NCBI GenBank assembly: GCA_022414725.1
Contig: CM039463.1
Span: forward strand, 21,500,882 to 21,564,881
DNA from: Microglena sp. YARC
Lineage: Eukaryota > Chlorophyta > Chlorophyceae > Chlamydomonadales > Chlamydomonadaceae
Reading direction: 5' to 3'
Length of the DNA: 64,000 nt
Positions 51,875 to 63,593 of the stretch are shown piece by piece. Below the pieces are notes generated by a model, which was given only the letters and a program-made list of their open reading frames with translations, was not told where the DNA came from and ran no database searches. The first letter of the stretch is position 1. The number at the start of each line of letters is the position of its first letter. The translations under genes and the position numbers were made by a program.

Positions 51875-54800
51875 ATCCTTCCGTCTTCCCTCAGGAGAGT
51901 TGGCCCCTGCCACCCTATCGTTTGCTGACGATGGCAAGCACTTTGTCCTCAACCCAGCCACAGATGGGCCTATCATCAAGTCTTCCCCCAGACATACCCC
52001 TCCCTGCAGACCTGGACCCCGCCCTTGGCACCCATCACTTGACCGGCTACAACCTCCATCCCCCTGACACACCTCACAGATTGCTGGGCGTGCCGTTCGG
52101 TGCAGACACTGCCCTTTGCAAGGCTGCAGCCTACCAGCACATGCCCCATAGCATCTCACGTGCGGCAGCTCCATGGCTCTCACGCAATCTCAATGTTATT
52201 GGAAGGGCGCATGTTGCTATGCAATGCTTGGCTTCCAAGTTCATCTTCCAGGCTAACTTTGCATCACCACCAGCGCCTCTCCGCCAGGAGTTGCAATCTT
52301 CTCTCAATGCCTTTGTTGCAACCTCTAGCCTGCAGGAGGAGGAATCACCACGTCCAGGACACCTCTTCCCCCGCTTCGGGACAGCCGCCCTTCCTTTTCA
52401 TCGAGGAGGGCTTGCTGTACCCCATCTTGCTTCCCACTCGGCAGCTATGCTGGCCAAGACCACATGGCTCCTCTTCAGTTACACAGCTCACCCCTGGCAG
52501 CAGCTCTACCGTCACGAGATTTCACGGGCTGTGCGCCTTCCTCCAGGTCAGGCAAGTGGATACCATGCCCTGGTTACCGCCCCGTCTTCTGTGGACATCG
52601 CCTCAATCACCACCAACTTGGCCCGGGAAAGTGCAGAGGCTTTCCTCCTTCTAAACATTCGTAGAATTATCGCTTTGCCCATGCAGTGCCTGCAATCCAT
52701 CCTTCTGGAAACCACCTTCAACAACACCCCTCCTTTTCCGTCCATGCCCATCCTCTCAAACCAAGTGCTCTCCTCACAAGCACTATCGTGGCACCGTAGC
52801 CTCTCTGGTTTGTTTGTCCTCTGTTCCTGTCCTCCTTTGTCCCTTCCGTCGCCCAGGTGGTGTCCGTCCCTTAGCTGTCCCTTCGCCGTTCGTGTCTTTT
52901 TATTTGGTCTTTTCTCCTTGGTCACAAAGGGCTAGGTTTTATCAGTTGCGCCTTTTCCTGGTTCCCCCCTTTGTAAAAAAAAAAAAAAAAAAAAAAAAGT
53001 CTCAAGGACATCCGCTCAGCTCATCAACATCGAGCTCACCTCCCTCCCGCTGCTGTCCAAGACCTTGACTTCATCCTCTCCTCTCTGCCAGACCCCTGGC
53101 GGGATGCTGTCCTCCTTACTGAACTTCCACCTCCCAAATGGCAGCTCTATCCCGCTGTGGCCCCTGCTGGTCTCCTTGCAGAGGGGCCAGATCCCCTCAC
53201 TGGAGAGGACCGTCTTTGGGAGGTCTGGCCATCTGGCCGGTTACACCCTCTCACCCTTCCTGCCCTTCCCCCCCAGGGACACCCCCAAGCTGCCCTCATC
53301 ACCCTACGCAAGAAACCTCGAGAAGCATGGTTACGGGCAGACTTTGAGGAGCAGCTGATCCAGCAAGGCCTCCCCCCCCACCAAAGGCAAGAGCTCTTGG
53401 AACCAGGGCTGGTTGGTCTTTGGGAGGACCTCCAATTGGACCCAACAACTTGGAGTCTCCACCTCCATGATGATACTGAGGTGAACCTTCTTGAACTCTC
53501 TGTGCGCCAAGCACGGCAGGCCCTTCTTCACCAACATATCATGCAACTAAGCCCCAGTTCCCCCCATTTTGTGCGAGGTTATACCGAGGAACGTGCTGCT
53601 TGGCCCAGGTTGTGGAGCATTCTACCCCCCTCCACCTTGGACACTCAACCTAGCACTAACCCTGACCTGCATAGCCTCCGTGGTCTTGAATCCCGATGGA
53701 TTACCTCAGCAACAGAGAGAGCGCTCGTTGGATTGTCACCCTTATTCCAGTCCCCTCCCCTGAAGACCTCCCACAGAACGCTTGGGTGGACTTACAACGT
53801 GTCCGCCCCCCCCGTCCAGGCCCTGCGGAGAGAACTGCTCAAAGACAGGACGAACCTCAAGTCTCCCTCCCTCTACATGCAGGCTTTTCGCAGGTGTGGG
53901 TACGCCTCGCAGACAAGACTCTCCACCGTCCTTATACCATCACTTGCCGGAGCTTGCTTCATGGAACCCTCGGCTGCAATGCATTCCTTGCCCATGTACG
54001 AGGACACTTCCAACGGGTCAACCAAGACGACCTCCCCTCCATAGTCTGCTCCAGCCCTGACTGCTTGCAACGGCACACTGCTGACACCATGTCTCACGCT
54101 TTCTTGGAATGCCCTGATTCTGCCCCTGTCATAGACTGGCTCCTTTCCACTTGGGAGACCCTCACCGGTGGGCAGTGCCTTCCTCGTTGCCCCTTCTTCC
54201 TCCTCGGTGATGACATCACCCTTTGGCCCGGGACACCCCCTCCTCCCTCTACCCTACGCTTGTGGTCCTTCCTGCGTATAACCACCTTGGGCGCGATATG
54301 GCAGGTCCGTTCGTCCCGGGCTGACAGACTGGACCATTCTGAGCCCCTTCACCACAAGGCTATCTGCCTTTCCCTTGGCCACCTTCACCAAGCCATCGCC
54401 AGGGACTGGATGCGCACCCAGACGGATCTTCGACACCTTGATAATGGCGCCTTCTGTCTAGATTGCTCTCTCACAGTGGCTTCCTTTGCAAGCTTATGGG
54501 CCAGCCCCCCGATCTTTTGCACCATGATTGGGGTCACTCCCGGTGACCAGGAGCCTGATACCCGCACCATGGAAATAAAAATCCCCATGGCCACAGCGCT
54601 CCCAACAATCCCAGACCCAATCCCAGACCCGGCCCAAGCCCTAGATCTAGACCTTGACCCAGATCCAGCCCATTCCCCGGATCTAGACCCTGCTCTAGAC
54701 CCTGACCCAGACCCAGCCCAAGCCTTAGCTCTAGACCCTGATCTAGACCCTGACCTAGGTCCAGCCCAAGCCCCAGCTCTAGGCCCTGATCTTGACCCTG

Positions 54801-54937
54801 ACCTAGATCCAGCCCAAGCCCAAGATCAAGACCCTGCCCCAGATCAGAATCAGGTTCCAGATTTGGACACAGCTCACGACAACGTTCCAGGTCTGGATCT
54901 AGATCTGGACCGAGATCAAGGTCCAGATCTGCGCTAA
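51875..54937 (+). pseudogene. LINE-1a ORF2 C-terminal part (RT end, zf-RVT, Asp-Pro tail), broken
   Basis: RT motif C region LSFADDGKHFVLNPATDG, then a deletion and frame change at about 51980 compared with the copy at 59.7-63 kb. It continues through LLGVPFGADTALCKAAAY, AHVAMQCLASKFIFQANF and LLLNIRRIIA to SSQALSWHR. After the nested tail it resumes as LKDIRSAHQ-like sequence, shifts frame near 53700, and reads the zinc finger CSSPDCLQRHTADTMSHAFL plus EC, then DPDPAQ-rich repeats to a TAA at 54935. Confidence 0.8.
52798..52998 (+). mobile_element. LINE-1a 3'-tail insertion (about 200 bp)
   Basis: Only the 3' UTR end and A run (22 A) are present, splitting the host codons HR|LKD; the host reads caccgt|ctcaag. 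The target duplication is at most 2 bp (gt). Confidence 0.88.
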
Positions 54938-55552
54938 GATCCAGATCAAGATCTAGATCTTGACACTGTCTCTGTCCTCATTCCTGTTGTTTACCTGACC
55001 AGACCAGTCTTTTAGGTTTTCGCTTTGCTTCCAGTTGTCTTTCTTCTTTTCTGGTTGCCTCCCTGCTTTTGGCTTGTTTTTGCAGTTTCTCCCTTAGTTT
55101 GCTTCCCCTAGTTCAGTTTCCACCCTTAGTTGCCTCCTTAGTTTCCCCCCCAGTTGGTTCCTTAGTTCCCCCCCCCCTCCCCACCCCTCCCCCCCTTTCT
55201 TCTCTTAGTTTCTCGCATAGTTTTCCTTTTCGTCCTCCTTAGTTTGCATCTCCTCTTTCAGTCTTCTGATCCGGTGACTGTTAGAGATTGCAATGTTTTG
55301 GCCCCCCCCTTCATAGGTCTTTTTTCTTAGTGGTCCTAGCCCCTTCTCTTGGGCTTCCTGTTTTGGGCTTCTTCCTTGCCTCTCTGGTTTGTTTGTCTTC
55401 TGTTCCTGTCCTCCATTGTCCCTTTAGTCGCCCAGGTGGTGTCTGTCCCTTAGCTGTCCCTTAGCCGTTCATGTCTTTTCCTTTGGTCTTTTCTCCTTGG
55501 TCACATATGGCTAGGTTTTATCAGTTGCGCCTTTTCCTGGTTCCCCCCTTTG
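54938..55552 (+). other. LINE-1a 3' UTR
   Basis: Pyrimidine-rich (cttagtttccccc repeats) with gatctagatcttgacactg at its start. No ORF. It ends cacatatggctaggttttat, then the conserved tail. Confidence 0.75.
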
Positions 55553-55568
55553 TAAAAAAAAAAAAAAA

Positions 55569-56195
55569 AGACATAATAAGGCGGTCAAACTCATCCAAAA
55601 GGCAGTTGCCAAAGGAGCTCTGGGGGCTCTCCCCATGTACATGGATGCAGGCACTTGTGAAGCGACATCCGACATTCCCACGAGACCCCCAACCACCCTC
55701 AAACCCCCTGATCTTCCCCAAGCAACATGGGATAAATACAGGCCTGATCTCCTCCTCATTAACGACGAATCCAAACCAAGAAAAGCCTACCTAGTTGAAC
55801 TGGGCTACTGCTCAGACACTAACCACCACATCAAATTCCAGGAAAAGAACGTTCAGCATAAGGAGCTCCAACGAATCCTTCAACAAGAAGGATTCCTTGT
55901 CCACTACCTAGTCTTCACCATAGGAACCACTGGTGCCATACCAATCATAACTATTACCAATCTCTCCACCTTAGGGATCAGTCGCGAACACGTAGACAAA
56001 CTCATCTCTAAGCTGCACAGAGATTCTATCGCCCCCTGTACCAGCATTCTTGCCCCACGTCGCATGAAGGAGTCCCTCCCGCCTGGAGGGTGACACTTAC
56101 TGTGTCTGCCAAGGTCACTTTCCCCACCTGCGGCGTACAGAAGGGTCCCCTTAACACCACGCCCGTCCAGGGGTTAATATTATTATTTATTTTGC
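55569..56195 (+). pseudogene. RNase H/REL-type LINE, restriction-like endonuclease part and 3' end
   Basis: Continues the split element: RHNKAVKLIQKAVAKGALG, MYMDAGTC, then RPDLLLIND...YLVELGYCSDTNHHIKFQEK, a PD-(D/E)xK-like signature, and YLVFTIGTTGAIPIITITN to a TGA at 56091. This C-terminal nuclease with RNase H resembles the Dualen/RandI type LINE of green algae. The 3' UTR ends aagggtccccttaacaccac plus gcc, then an att-rich run, the same tail as the SINEs here. Confidence 0.75.
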
Positions 56196-57399
56196 CACTA
56201 GGTCGCCGATGCAAATCAGCAAGCTCTGCAAAGACGACCAGAATGCGGCATGCCTCTGGTCCCAAGGTAGCACTAGTGAAAAGGACATCCAGCTCCAATT
56301 GTCGCCTCAAAGCTTCATCTACTAGGTATCTCAAAAGCTGAAATGAGGGAGCAGGGATGAGAGGGAGGAGATGGAGGATTCTGAGATGCAGGAGGAAGTG
56401 CGTGGGGCTCGGTAGAAGGGAATCAGGAGAGAGCTGCTTCTGAAGTACTGAGGATGGGGGTCGAATGGACAACGAGACAACAAGCGCTCTCGGGGTTGCT
56501 GAGGCAATCCATCGGGATCCAAGACCAAGGAGGCCTCGCAGGTCAAGTTTGGCAATTGGGTGAGTTTCCAAGGTGGAGGGGGGTAGAATGCTCCTCAGCC
56601 TGGGCCAAACAGCACGTTCCTCGGTATAACCTTGCACAAAATGGGGGGAACTGGAGCTTTGTTGCATGATATGTTGGTGGAGAAGGGTCTGCTTTGCTTG
56701 GCGCATGGTAAGTTCAAGAAGGTTCCCCTCAGTATCATCATGGAGGAGGAGCCCCCAGGTTGTTGGTTCCAGTTGGAGGTCTTCCCAGAGGCCAACCAGC
56801 CATGGTTCCAAGAGCTCTTGCCTCTGATGGGGGGGGGAGGCCTTGTTGGTTCAGCTCGTCCTCAAAGTCTCCCCATAACCATGCTTCTCGTGGTTTCTTG
56901 CGTAGAGTGATGAGAGCAGCTTGGGGGTGTCCCTAGGGTGGAAGGGCAGGAAGGGTGAGAGGGTGTAACCGGCCAGAGGGCCAGACCTCCCAAAAACCGT
57001 CCTCTCCTGTGAGGGGATCTGGCCGCTCTGCAAGGGGGCCAGCAGGGGCCACAGCGGGAAAGAGCTTCCATTTGGGAGGGGGAAGTTCAGGTAGGAGGAC
57101 AGCATCCCGCCAGGGATCTGGCAGGGAGGAGAGGATGAATTCCAGGTCTTGGACAGCAGCGGGTGGGAGGAGAGCTCGTTGTTAAAGAGCTGAGCAGACG
57201 ACCTTGAGACGGTGCCATGAGATTGCTTGGGGTGAGAGCACTTGGTCTGAGAGGATTGGCATGGATGGGAAAGGAGGGGTGGTGTTGAAGGTGGTTTCCA
57301 GAAGGATGGATTGCATGCACTGCATGGGCGGAGCGATTATTCTACGAATGTTCAGCAGGAGAAAAGCCTCTGCATTTTCCCGGGCCAGGTTGGTGGTGA
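56196..57399 (-). pseudogene. LINE-1b copy, right part of split element
   Basis: Reads on the - strand from LNIRRIIAPPMQCMQSI-like codons at the right through WLVGLWEDLQLEPTTWGLLL to the LINE-1b C-terminus (LDVLFTSATLGPEACRILVV plus FAELADLHRRPSG), stopping where the RNase H/REL LINE ends. Against the intact copy at 47.9 kb, about 85 bp (47882-47966) are missing at the junction. On the right it is cut at ggtggtga by the LINE-1a poly(T). Confidence 0.78.
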
Positions 57400-59518
57400 T
57401 TTTTTTTTTTTTTTTTTTACAAAGGGGGGAACCAGGAAAAGGCGCAACTGATAAAACCTAGCCCTATGTGACCAAGGAGAAAAGACCAAAGAAAAAGACA
57501 TGAACGGCTAAGGGACAGCTAAGGGACAGACACCACCTGGGCGACTAAAGGGACAAAGGAGGACAGGAACAGAAGACAAACAAACCAGAGAGGCAAGGAA
57601 GAAGCCCAAAACAGGAAGCCCAAGAGAAGGGGCTAGGACCACTTAGAAAAAAGACCTATGAAGGGGGGGGCCAAAACATTGCAATCTCTAACAGTCACCG
57701 GATCAGAAGACTGAAAGAGGAGATGCAAACTAAGGAGGACGAAAAGGAAAACTATGCGAGAAACTAAGAGAAGAAAGGGGGGGAGGGGTGGGGAGGGGGG
57801 GGGGAACCAAGGAAGCAACTGGGGGGGAAACTAAGGAGGCAACTAAGGGTGGAAACTGAACTAGGGTAAGCAAACTAAGGGAGAAACTGCAAAAACAAGC
57901 CAAAAGCAGGGAGGCAACCAGAAAAGAAGAAAGACAACTGGAAGCAAAGCGAAAACCTAAAAGACTGGTCTGGTCAGGTAAACAACAGTAATGAGGGCAG
58001 AGACAGTGTCAAGATCTAGATCTTGATCTGGATCTTAGCGCAGATCTGGACCTTGATCTCGGTCCAGATCTAGATCCAGATCCGAAACGTTGTCGTGAGC
58101 TGTGTCCAAATCTGGAACCTGATCGTGACCTGGGGCAGGGTCTTGACCTTGGGCTTGGGCTGGATCTAGGTCAGGGTCAAGATCAGGGCCTAGAGCTGGG
58201 GCTTGGGCTGGACCTAGGTCAGGGTCTAGATCAGGGTGTAGAGCTAAGGCTTGGGCTGGGTCTGGGTCAGGGTCTAGAGCAGGGTCTAGATCCGGGTAAT
58301 GGGCTGGATCTGGGTCAAGGTCTAGATCTAGGGCTTGGGCCGGGTCTGGGATTGGGTCTGGGATTGTTGGGAGCGCTGTGGCCATGGGGATTTTTATTTC
58401 CATGGTGCGGGTATCGGGCTCCTGGTCACTGGAGTGACCCCAATCATGGTGCAAAAGATCGGGGGGTGGCCCATAAGCTTGCAAAGGAAGCCACTGTGAG
58501 AGAGCAATCTAGGCCACGCCACCAATCTTGACAGAAGGCGCCATTATCAAGGTGTCGAAGATCCGTCTGGGTGCGCATCCAGTCCCTGGCGATGGCTTGG
58601 TGAAGGTGGCCAAGGGCAAGGCAGATAGCCTTGTGGTGAAGGGGCTCAGAATGGTCCAGTCTGTCAGCCCGGGACGAACGGACCTGCCATATTGCGCCCA
58701 AGGTGGTTATACGCAGGAAGGACCACAAGCGAAGGGTAGAGGGAGGAGGGGGTGTCCCGGGCCAAAGGGTGATGTCGTCACTGAGGAGGAAGAAGGGGCA
58801 ACGAGGAAGGCGCTGCCCACCGGTGAGGGTCTCCCAAGTGGAAAGGAGCCAGTCTATGACAGGGGCAGAATCAGGGCATTCCAAGAAAGCGTGAGACATG
58901 GTGTCAGCAGTGTGCAGTTGCAAACAGTCAGGGCTGGAGCAGACTATGGAGGGGAGGTCGTCTTGGTTGACCCGTTGGAAGCGTCCTCGTACATGGGCAA
59001 GGAATGCATTGCAGCCCAGGGTTCCATGAAGCAAGCTCCGGCAAGTGATGGTATAAGGACGGTGGAGAGTCTTGTCAGCGAGGCATACCCACACCTGCGA
59101 AAAGCCTGCACGTAGAGGGAGGGAGACTTGAGGTTCGTCCTGTCTTTGAGCAGTTCTCTCCGCAGGGCTTGGACGGGGGGTGGGCGGACACGTTGTAAGT
59201 CCACCCAAGCGTTCTGTGGGAGGTCTTCAGGGGAGGGGACTGGAATAGGGGTGACAACAAGCGCTCTCTCTGTTGCTGAGGTAATCCATCGGGATTCAAG
59301 ACCACTGAGGCCTAGCAGGTCAGGGTTAGTGCGAGGGTGAGTGTCCAAGGTGGAGGGGGGTAGAATGCTCCACAACCTGGGCCAAGCAGCACGTTCCTCG
59401 GTATAACCTCGCACAAAATGGGGGGAACTGGGGCTTTGTTGCATGATATGTTGGTGAAGAAGGGCCTGCCGTGCTTGGCGCACGGAGAGTTCAAGAAGGT
59501 TCACCTCAGTATCATCAT

Positions 59519-59779
59519 ACGTCTTTTTTCTTAGTAGTCCTAGCCCCTTCTCTTGGGCTTCCTGTTTTTGGCTTCTTCCTTGCCTCTCTGGTTTGTTTGT
59601 CTTCTGTTCCTGTCCTCCTTTGTCCCTTACGTCGCCCATGTGGTGTCCGTCCCTTAGCTGTCCCTTAGCCGTTCTTGTCTTTTTCTTTGGTCTTTTCTCC
59701 TTGGTCACAAAGGGCTAGGTTTTATCAGTTGCGCCTTTTCCTGGTTCCCCCCTTTGTAAAAAAAAAAAAAAAAAAAAAA
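59519..59779 (+). mobile_element. LINE-1a 3'-tail insertion, + orientation
   Basis: 260 bp of 3' UTR end plus A run inside the opposite-strand ORF2; 4-bp TSD tcat at 59515-59518 and 59780-59783. Confidence 0.88.
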
Positions 59780-62700
59780 TCATGGAGGTGGAGACCCCAA
59801 GTTGTTGGGTCCAATTGGAGGTCCTCCCAAAGACCAACCAGCCCTGGTTCCAAGAGCTCTTGCCTCTGGTGGGGGGGGAGGCCTTGCTGGATCAGCTGCT
59901 CCTCAAAGTCTGCCCGTAACCATGCTCCTCGAGGTTTCATGCGTAGGGTGATGAGGGCAGCTTGGGGGTGTCCCTGGGGGGGAAGGGCAGGAAGGGTGAG
60001 AGGGTGTAACCGGCCAGATGGCCAAACCTCCCAAAGACGGTCCTCTCCAGTGAGGGGATCTGGCCCCTCTGCAAGGGGACCAGCAGGGGCCACAGTGGGA
60101 TAGAGCTTCCATTTGGGAGGAGGAAGTTCAGGAAGGAGGACAGCATCCCGCCAGGGGTCTGGCAGAGAGGAGAGGATGAAGTCAAGGTCATGGACAGCAG
60201 CGGGAGGGAGGTGAGCTTGTTGTTGATGAGCTGAGCGGATGTCCTTGAGACGGTGCCACGATAGTGCTTGTGAGGAGAGCACTTGGTTTGAGAGGATGGG
60301 CATGGACGGAAAAGGAGGGGTGTTGTTGAAGGTGGTTTCCAGAAGGATGGATTGCAGGCACTGCATGGGCGGAGCGATAATACTACGAATGTTTAGAAGG
60401 AGGAAAGCCTCTGCACTTTCCCGGGCCAAGTTGGTGGTGATTGAGGCGATGTCCACAGAAGACGGGGCGGTAACCAGGGCATGGTATCCACTTGCCTGAC
60501 CTGGAGGAAGGCGCACAGCCCGTGAAATCTCGTGACGGTAGAGCTGCTGCCAGGGGTGAGCTGTGTAACTGAAGAGGAGCCATGTGGTCTTGGCCAGCAT
60601 AGCTGCCGAGTGGGAAGCAAGATGGGGTACAGCAAGCCCTCCTCGATGAAAAGGAAGGGCGGCTGTCCCGTAGCGGGGGAAGAGGTGTCCTGGACGTGGT
60701 GATTCCTCCTCCTGCAGGCTAGAGGTTGCAATAAAGGCATTGAGAGAAGATTGCAACTCCTGCCGGAGAGGCGCTGGTGGTGATGCAAAGTTAGCCTGGA
60801 AGATGAACTTGGAAGCCAAGCATTGCATAGCAACATGCGCCCTTCCAATAACATTGAGATTGCGTGAGAGCCATGGAGCTCGTGAGATGCTATGGGGCAT
60901 GTGCTGGTAGGCTGCAGCCTTGCAAAGGGCAGTGTCTGCACCAAACGGCACGCCCAGCAATCTGTGAGGTGTGTCTGGGGGATGGAGGTGGTAACCAGTC
61001 AAGTGATGGGTGCCAAGGGCGGGGTCCAGATCTGCAGGGAGGGGTATGTCTGGGGGAAGTTCAAGAAGCAGAAGACGGGTCTTAGGAACAGACTGGGCGG
61101 GTAAGCCAGCCGAATTGGCTACGACGTATGTCTCCTTGATGATAGGCCCATCTGTGGCTGGGTTGAGGACAAAGTGCTTGCCATCGTCAGCAAACGAGAG
61201 GGTGGCAGGGGCCAACTCTCCTGAGGGAAGACGGAAGGATTGCAGAGTTCCACAAGATCTCAGTTGGTTATTGTAGGTGATGAAGGGCTCAAAGATGATG
61301 ACCCATTGATTACAGCTCAAGGCCCCACCCTGAGGGAAGCCGGAAGTGTTGGGGAAGGAGGTAGTGAAGAAACCGTTGAGACACACTCGCGTAGAGCTGC
61401 CATTCATGAGGATATCGCACCAGCGCGTGATACCTGCACTATTGAATCCCATGGCTGACATTGTCTTGAGGAGCCATCCCCTGTTGACAGAATCATAAGC
61501 TTTAGTGAGGTCAGAGTGAAGCAACCAGCCTGGTAAGCCAAGCTCTTTCAAGCGCGCAGCCAAGCCTAGGTGATAGCGGATGTTGTCACTGATGTCTCTT
61601 CCACGGAGGAAAGCTGATTGAGTGACGTCGATGAGATATTCCAGTGGGCGTTGCAGCCGGTGAGCCATGATCAAAAGGATCAGCTTAAGGTCACAATTGA
61701 GAAGGGTGATAGGACGGTAACCTGCGAGGGAGTCTTGGGGCTGACCAGTCTTGTGAAGAAGGCAGATGGTTCCCTGAAGGAGGGGTGCTAGGGTGGCCGT
61801 ATTAACTTGATCTTGGAAGGCAGAGTTGAAAACCCTTTGAAGGATCGGTGACAGTTCTGCATGGAACGCATTGTAGACTTCAAAGGGAAGTCCGTCATAA
61901 CCTGGGCTGGAGCCTCGAGAAGCAGAGCGGATGGCAAGGTCCATCTCCTCTGATGTGATCAGGCCATCGCCATTGACACCTTCTGCAAGGGCTGCATAAC
62001 TAGGGGGGAGGGGACGAGGGAGGGATGAGAGCAGAAGATCCTGGCTAGCCAGGTTGATGTGAGGGTTAGGACGGTACAGTCCAAAGGAGGAATCAGCACT
62101 ATAAAAGTCCCGAGCATACTCCAGTCCTATGTTGACTTCTATCATTGAAGAGAGGTCAGCCACAGAAAGGGGGTGATGCTGGGGTGGCCCTGGAGGCTGG
62201 ATAAGCTTGATGTGGACTGGGGGGTGAGGGGAACGGGAAAGGTGGTGGAAGTAGAAGGAAGATGAATCCCCAAAAGTGTGCTCGAGGATAGGTAGAGCTT
62301 TGAGCATTGGAGCAAGGAGTTGCTGCCAAGCAAGTGTTGCTGCTAATGCCTTAGCCTTGGCTATGTTGAGGCGTGCCAGGAAAGAAATTGCATCGGGGGA
62401 GAAATGCACCTGTGAGAATTCCTTCCGGGCATCGTCCTCTGCTAAGCGGGCGGCACACTGGCGGGCACGACGATGCTTCTTGTAAATAGCCCAAATGCTG
62501 GTGCGAATAACCTCCTTCATGTTGTCCCATTTCGTGACGATGTCTGAATCGGGTAAGAGGTTTAGGAGGAGGGATTGCGAAGCGATGATGTTCTTGAGCT
62601 CATCACAAGCTTCTGGAATGTTGAGGAGGAGGAGGGGGAACCCTTGCAGCCCTTGGCCCTTGGGTGGAGCGTGGCCTAGGAAGGAGAGGGTTATAGACAC

Positions 62701-62928
62701 AGGGCGGTGGTCAGAGATAAAGCCAGAGGTAGGGAGAATGGAGGAAGTGGCTGTGAAGAGGGCTAGGAGGGAGTCTGAAGCGAGCCAGCGGTCAAGCCTA
62801 CCGCCCGATGAGGCTGGGATGCTCCAATGTGTGAAGTCTTTTGCAGTCGGGTGCTCATTCCGCCAGATGTCTTGAAGGCTGTAGGTATTCATGATGTCTG
62901 CAAGGGGACGTGCCCCCTGCATGCGACT

Positions 62929-62985
62929 CATTTTATCAGTTGCGCCTTTTCCTGGTTCCCCCCTTTGTAAAAAAAAAAAAAAAAA
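62929..62985 (+). mobile_element. LINE-1a 3'-tail insertion of about 40 bp plus poly(A)
   Basis: ttttatcagttgcgcctttt, cctggttccccccttt and 17 A sit between host endonuclease codons (RLNIASI and SRMQGA). A very short tail-only copy. Confidence 0.88.
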
Positions 62986-63183
62986 TGGATGCAATATTGA
63001 GTCTGTCAGGAGGGTAGACTGCTCCTAGGGGGTCAAGAATGCAGTTGAAGTCACCAACAACGAGAAGGAGGCGTCCGTCAGTGGGAAGGTTGGGACGCAC
63101 GCAGTTGAAAAAGAATTCTTCTCTGTCAGCAGCTTGGGCCGGAGCATAGACGCACAAAATGGTGATGACGGAGTCACCAAATG

Positions 63184-63214
<31 letters not shown>

Positions 63215-63249
63215 GGGGGGAACCAGGAAAAGGCGCAACTGATGAAACC
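63184..63249 (-). mobile_element. LINE-1a 3'-tail insertion of about 40 bp plus poly(T), - orientation
   Basis: 25 T, then aacaaaggggggaaccagga and aaaggcgcaactgatgaaac, splitting the host endonuclease between AFIGLS and TFGDSVITIL. Confidence 0.88.
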
Positions 63250-63593
63250 TGATAAACCAATGAAAGCATCGATGCCTAGGATGCGGCCTGTTGTACCCAG
63301 GATAGGTCTTAGGACGGGATCTGTGATGGGGCAGTGAGGGCTTCATATCAGGATGCCTTCAGTGTGCCCTGTACCAGGGCAGAAGAAAAATCTTGCGCCT
63401 GGCCAGATTGCCCCCGCGCCTGGGAGGTGTTGAAGAAGGTCCTCGGGTGATGAGGTTGTCCTTACTTCAGTGAGCACTGCCATATCCACTCGCATTTCTC
63501 GAAGCCAAGAAATGTGCTCAAAGAGTTTAAGGGGTGTAAGTCCTTGCGCGTTGGTGCAGACAAAGGTACTCCCAGGACGGGCATGCTGTGCAT

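Larger units (their letters stand above)
51875..55568 (+). mobile_element. LINE-1a copy, 5'-truncated, + orientation, poly(A)
   Basis: Inserted in the RNase H/REL LINE with a 5-bp TSD agaca (51870-51874 and 55569-55573). It begins within the reverse transcriptase (SFRLPSGELAPATLSFADDG) and runs through the ORF2 C-terminus, a 3' UTR and gccttttcctggttcccccc plus tttgt and an A run at 55553-55568. It carries a further insertion at 52798-52998. Confidence 0.85.

Noticed and set aside
51481..51970. First part of the + strand ORF 51481-52935
   Set aside because: Up to about 51980 it is an out-of-frame reading of the RNase H LINE and the LINE-1a start; only its later part is the true LINE-1a frame.
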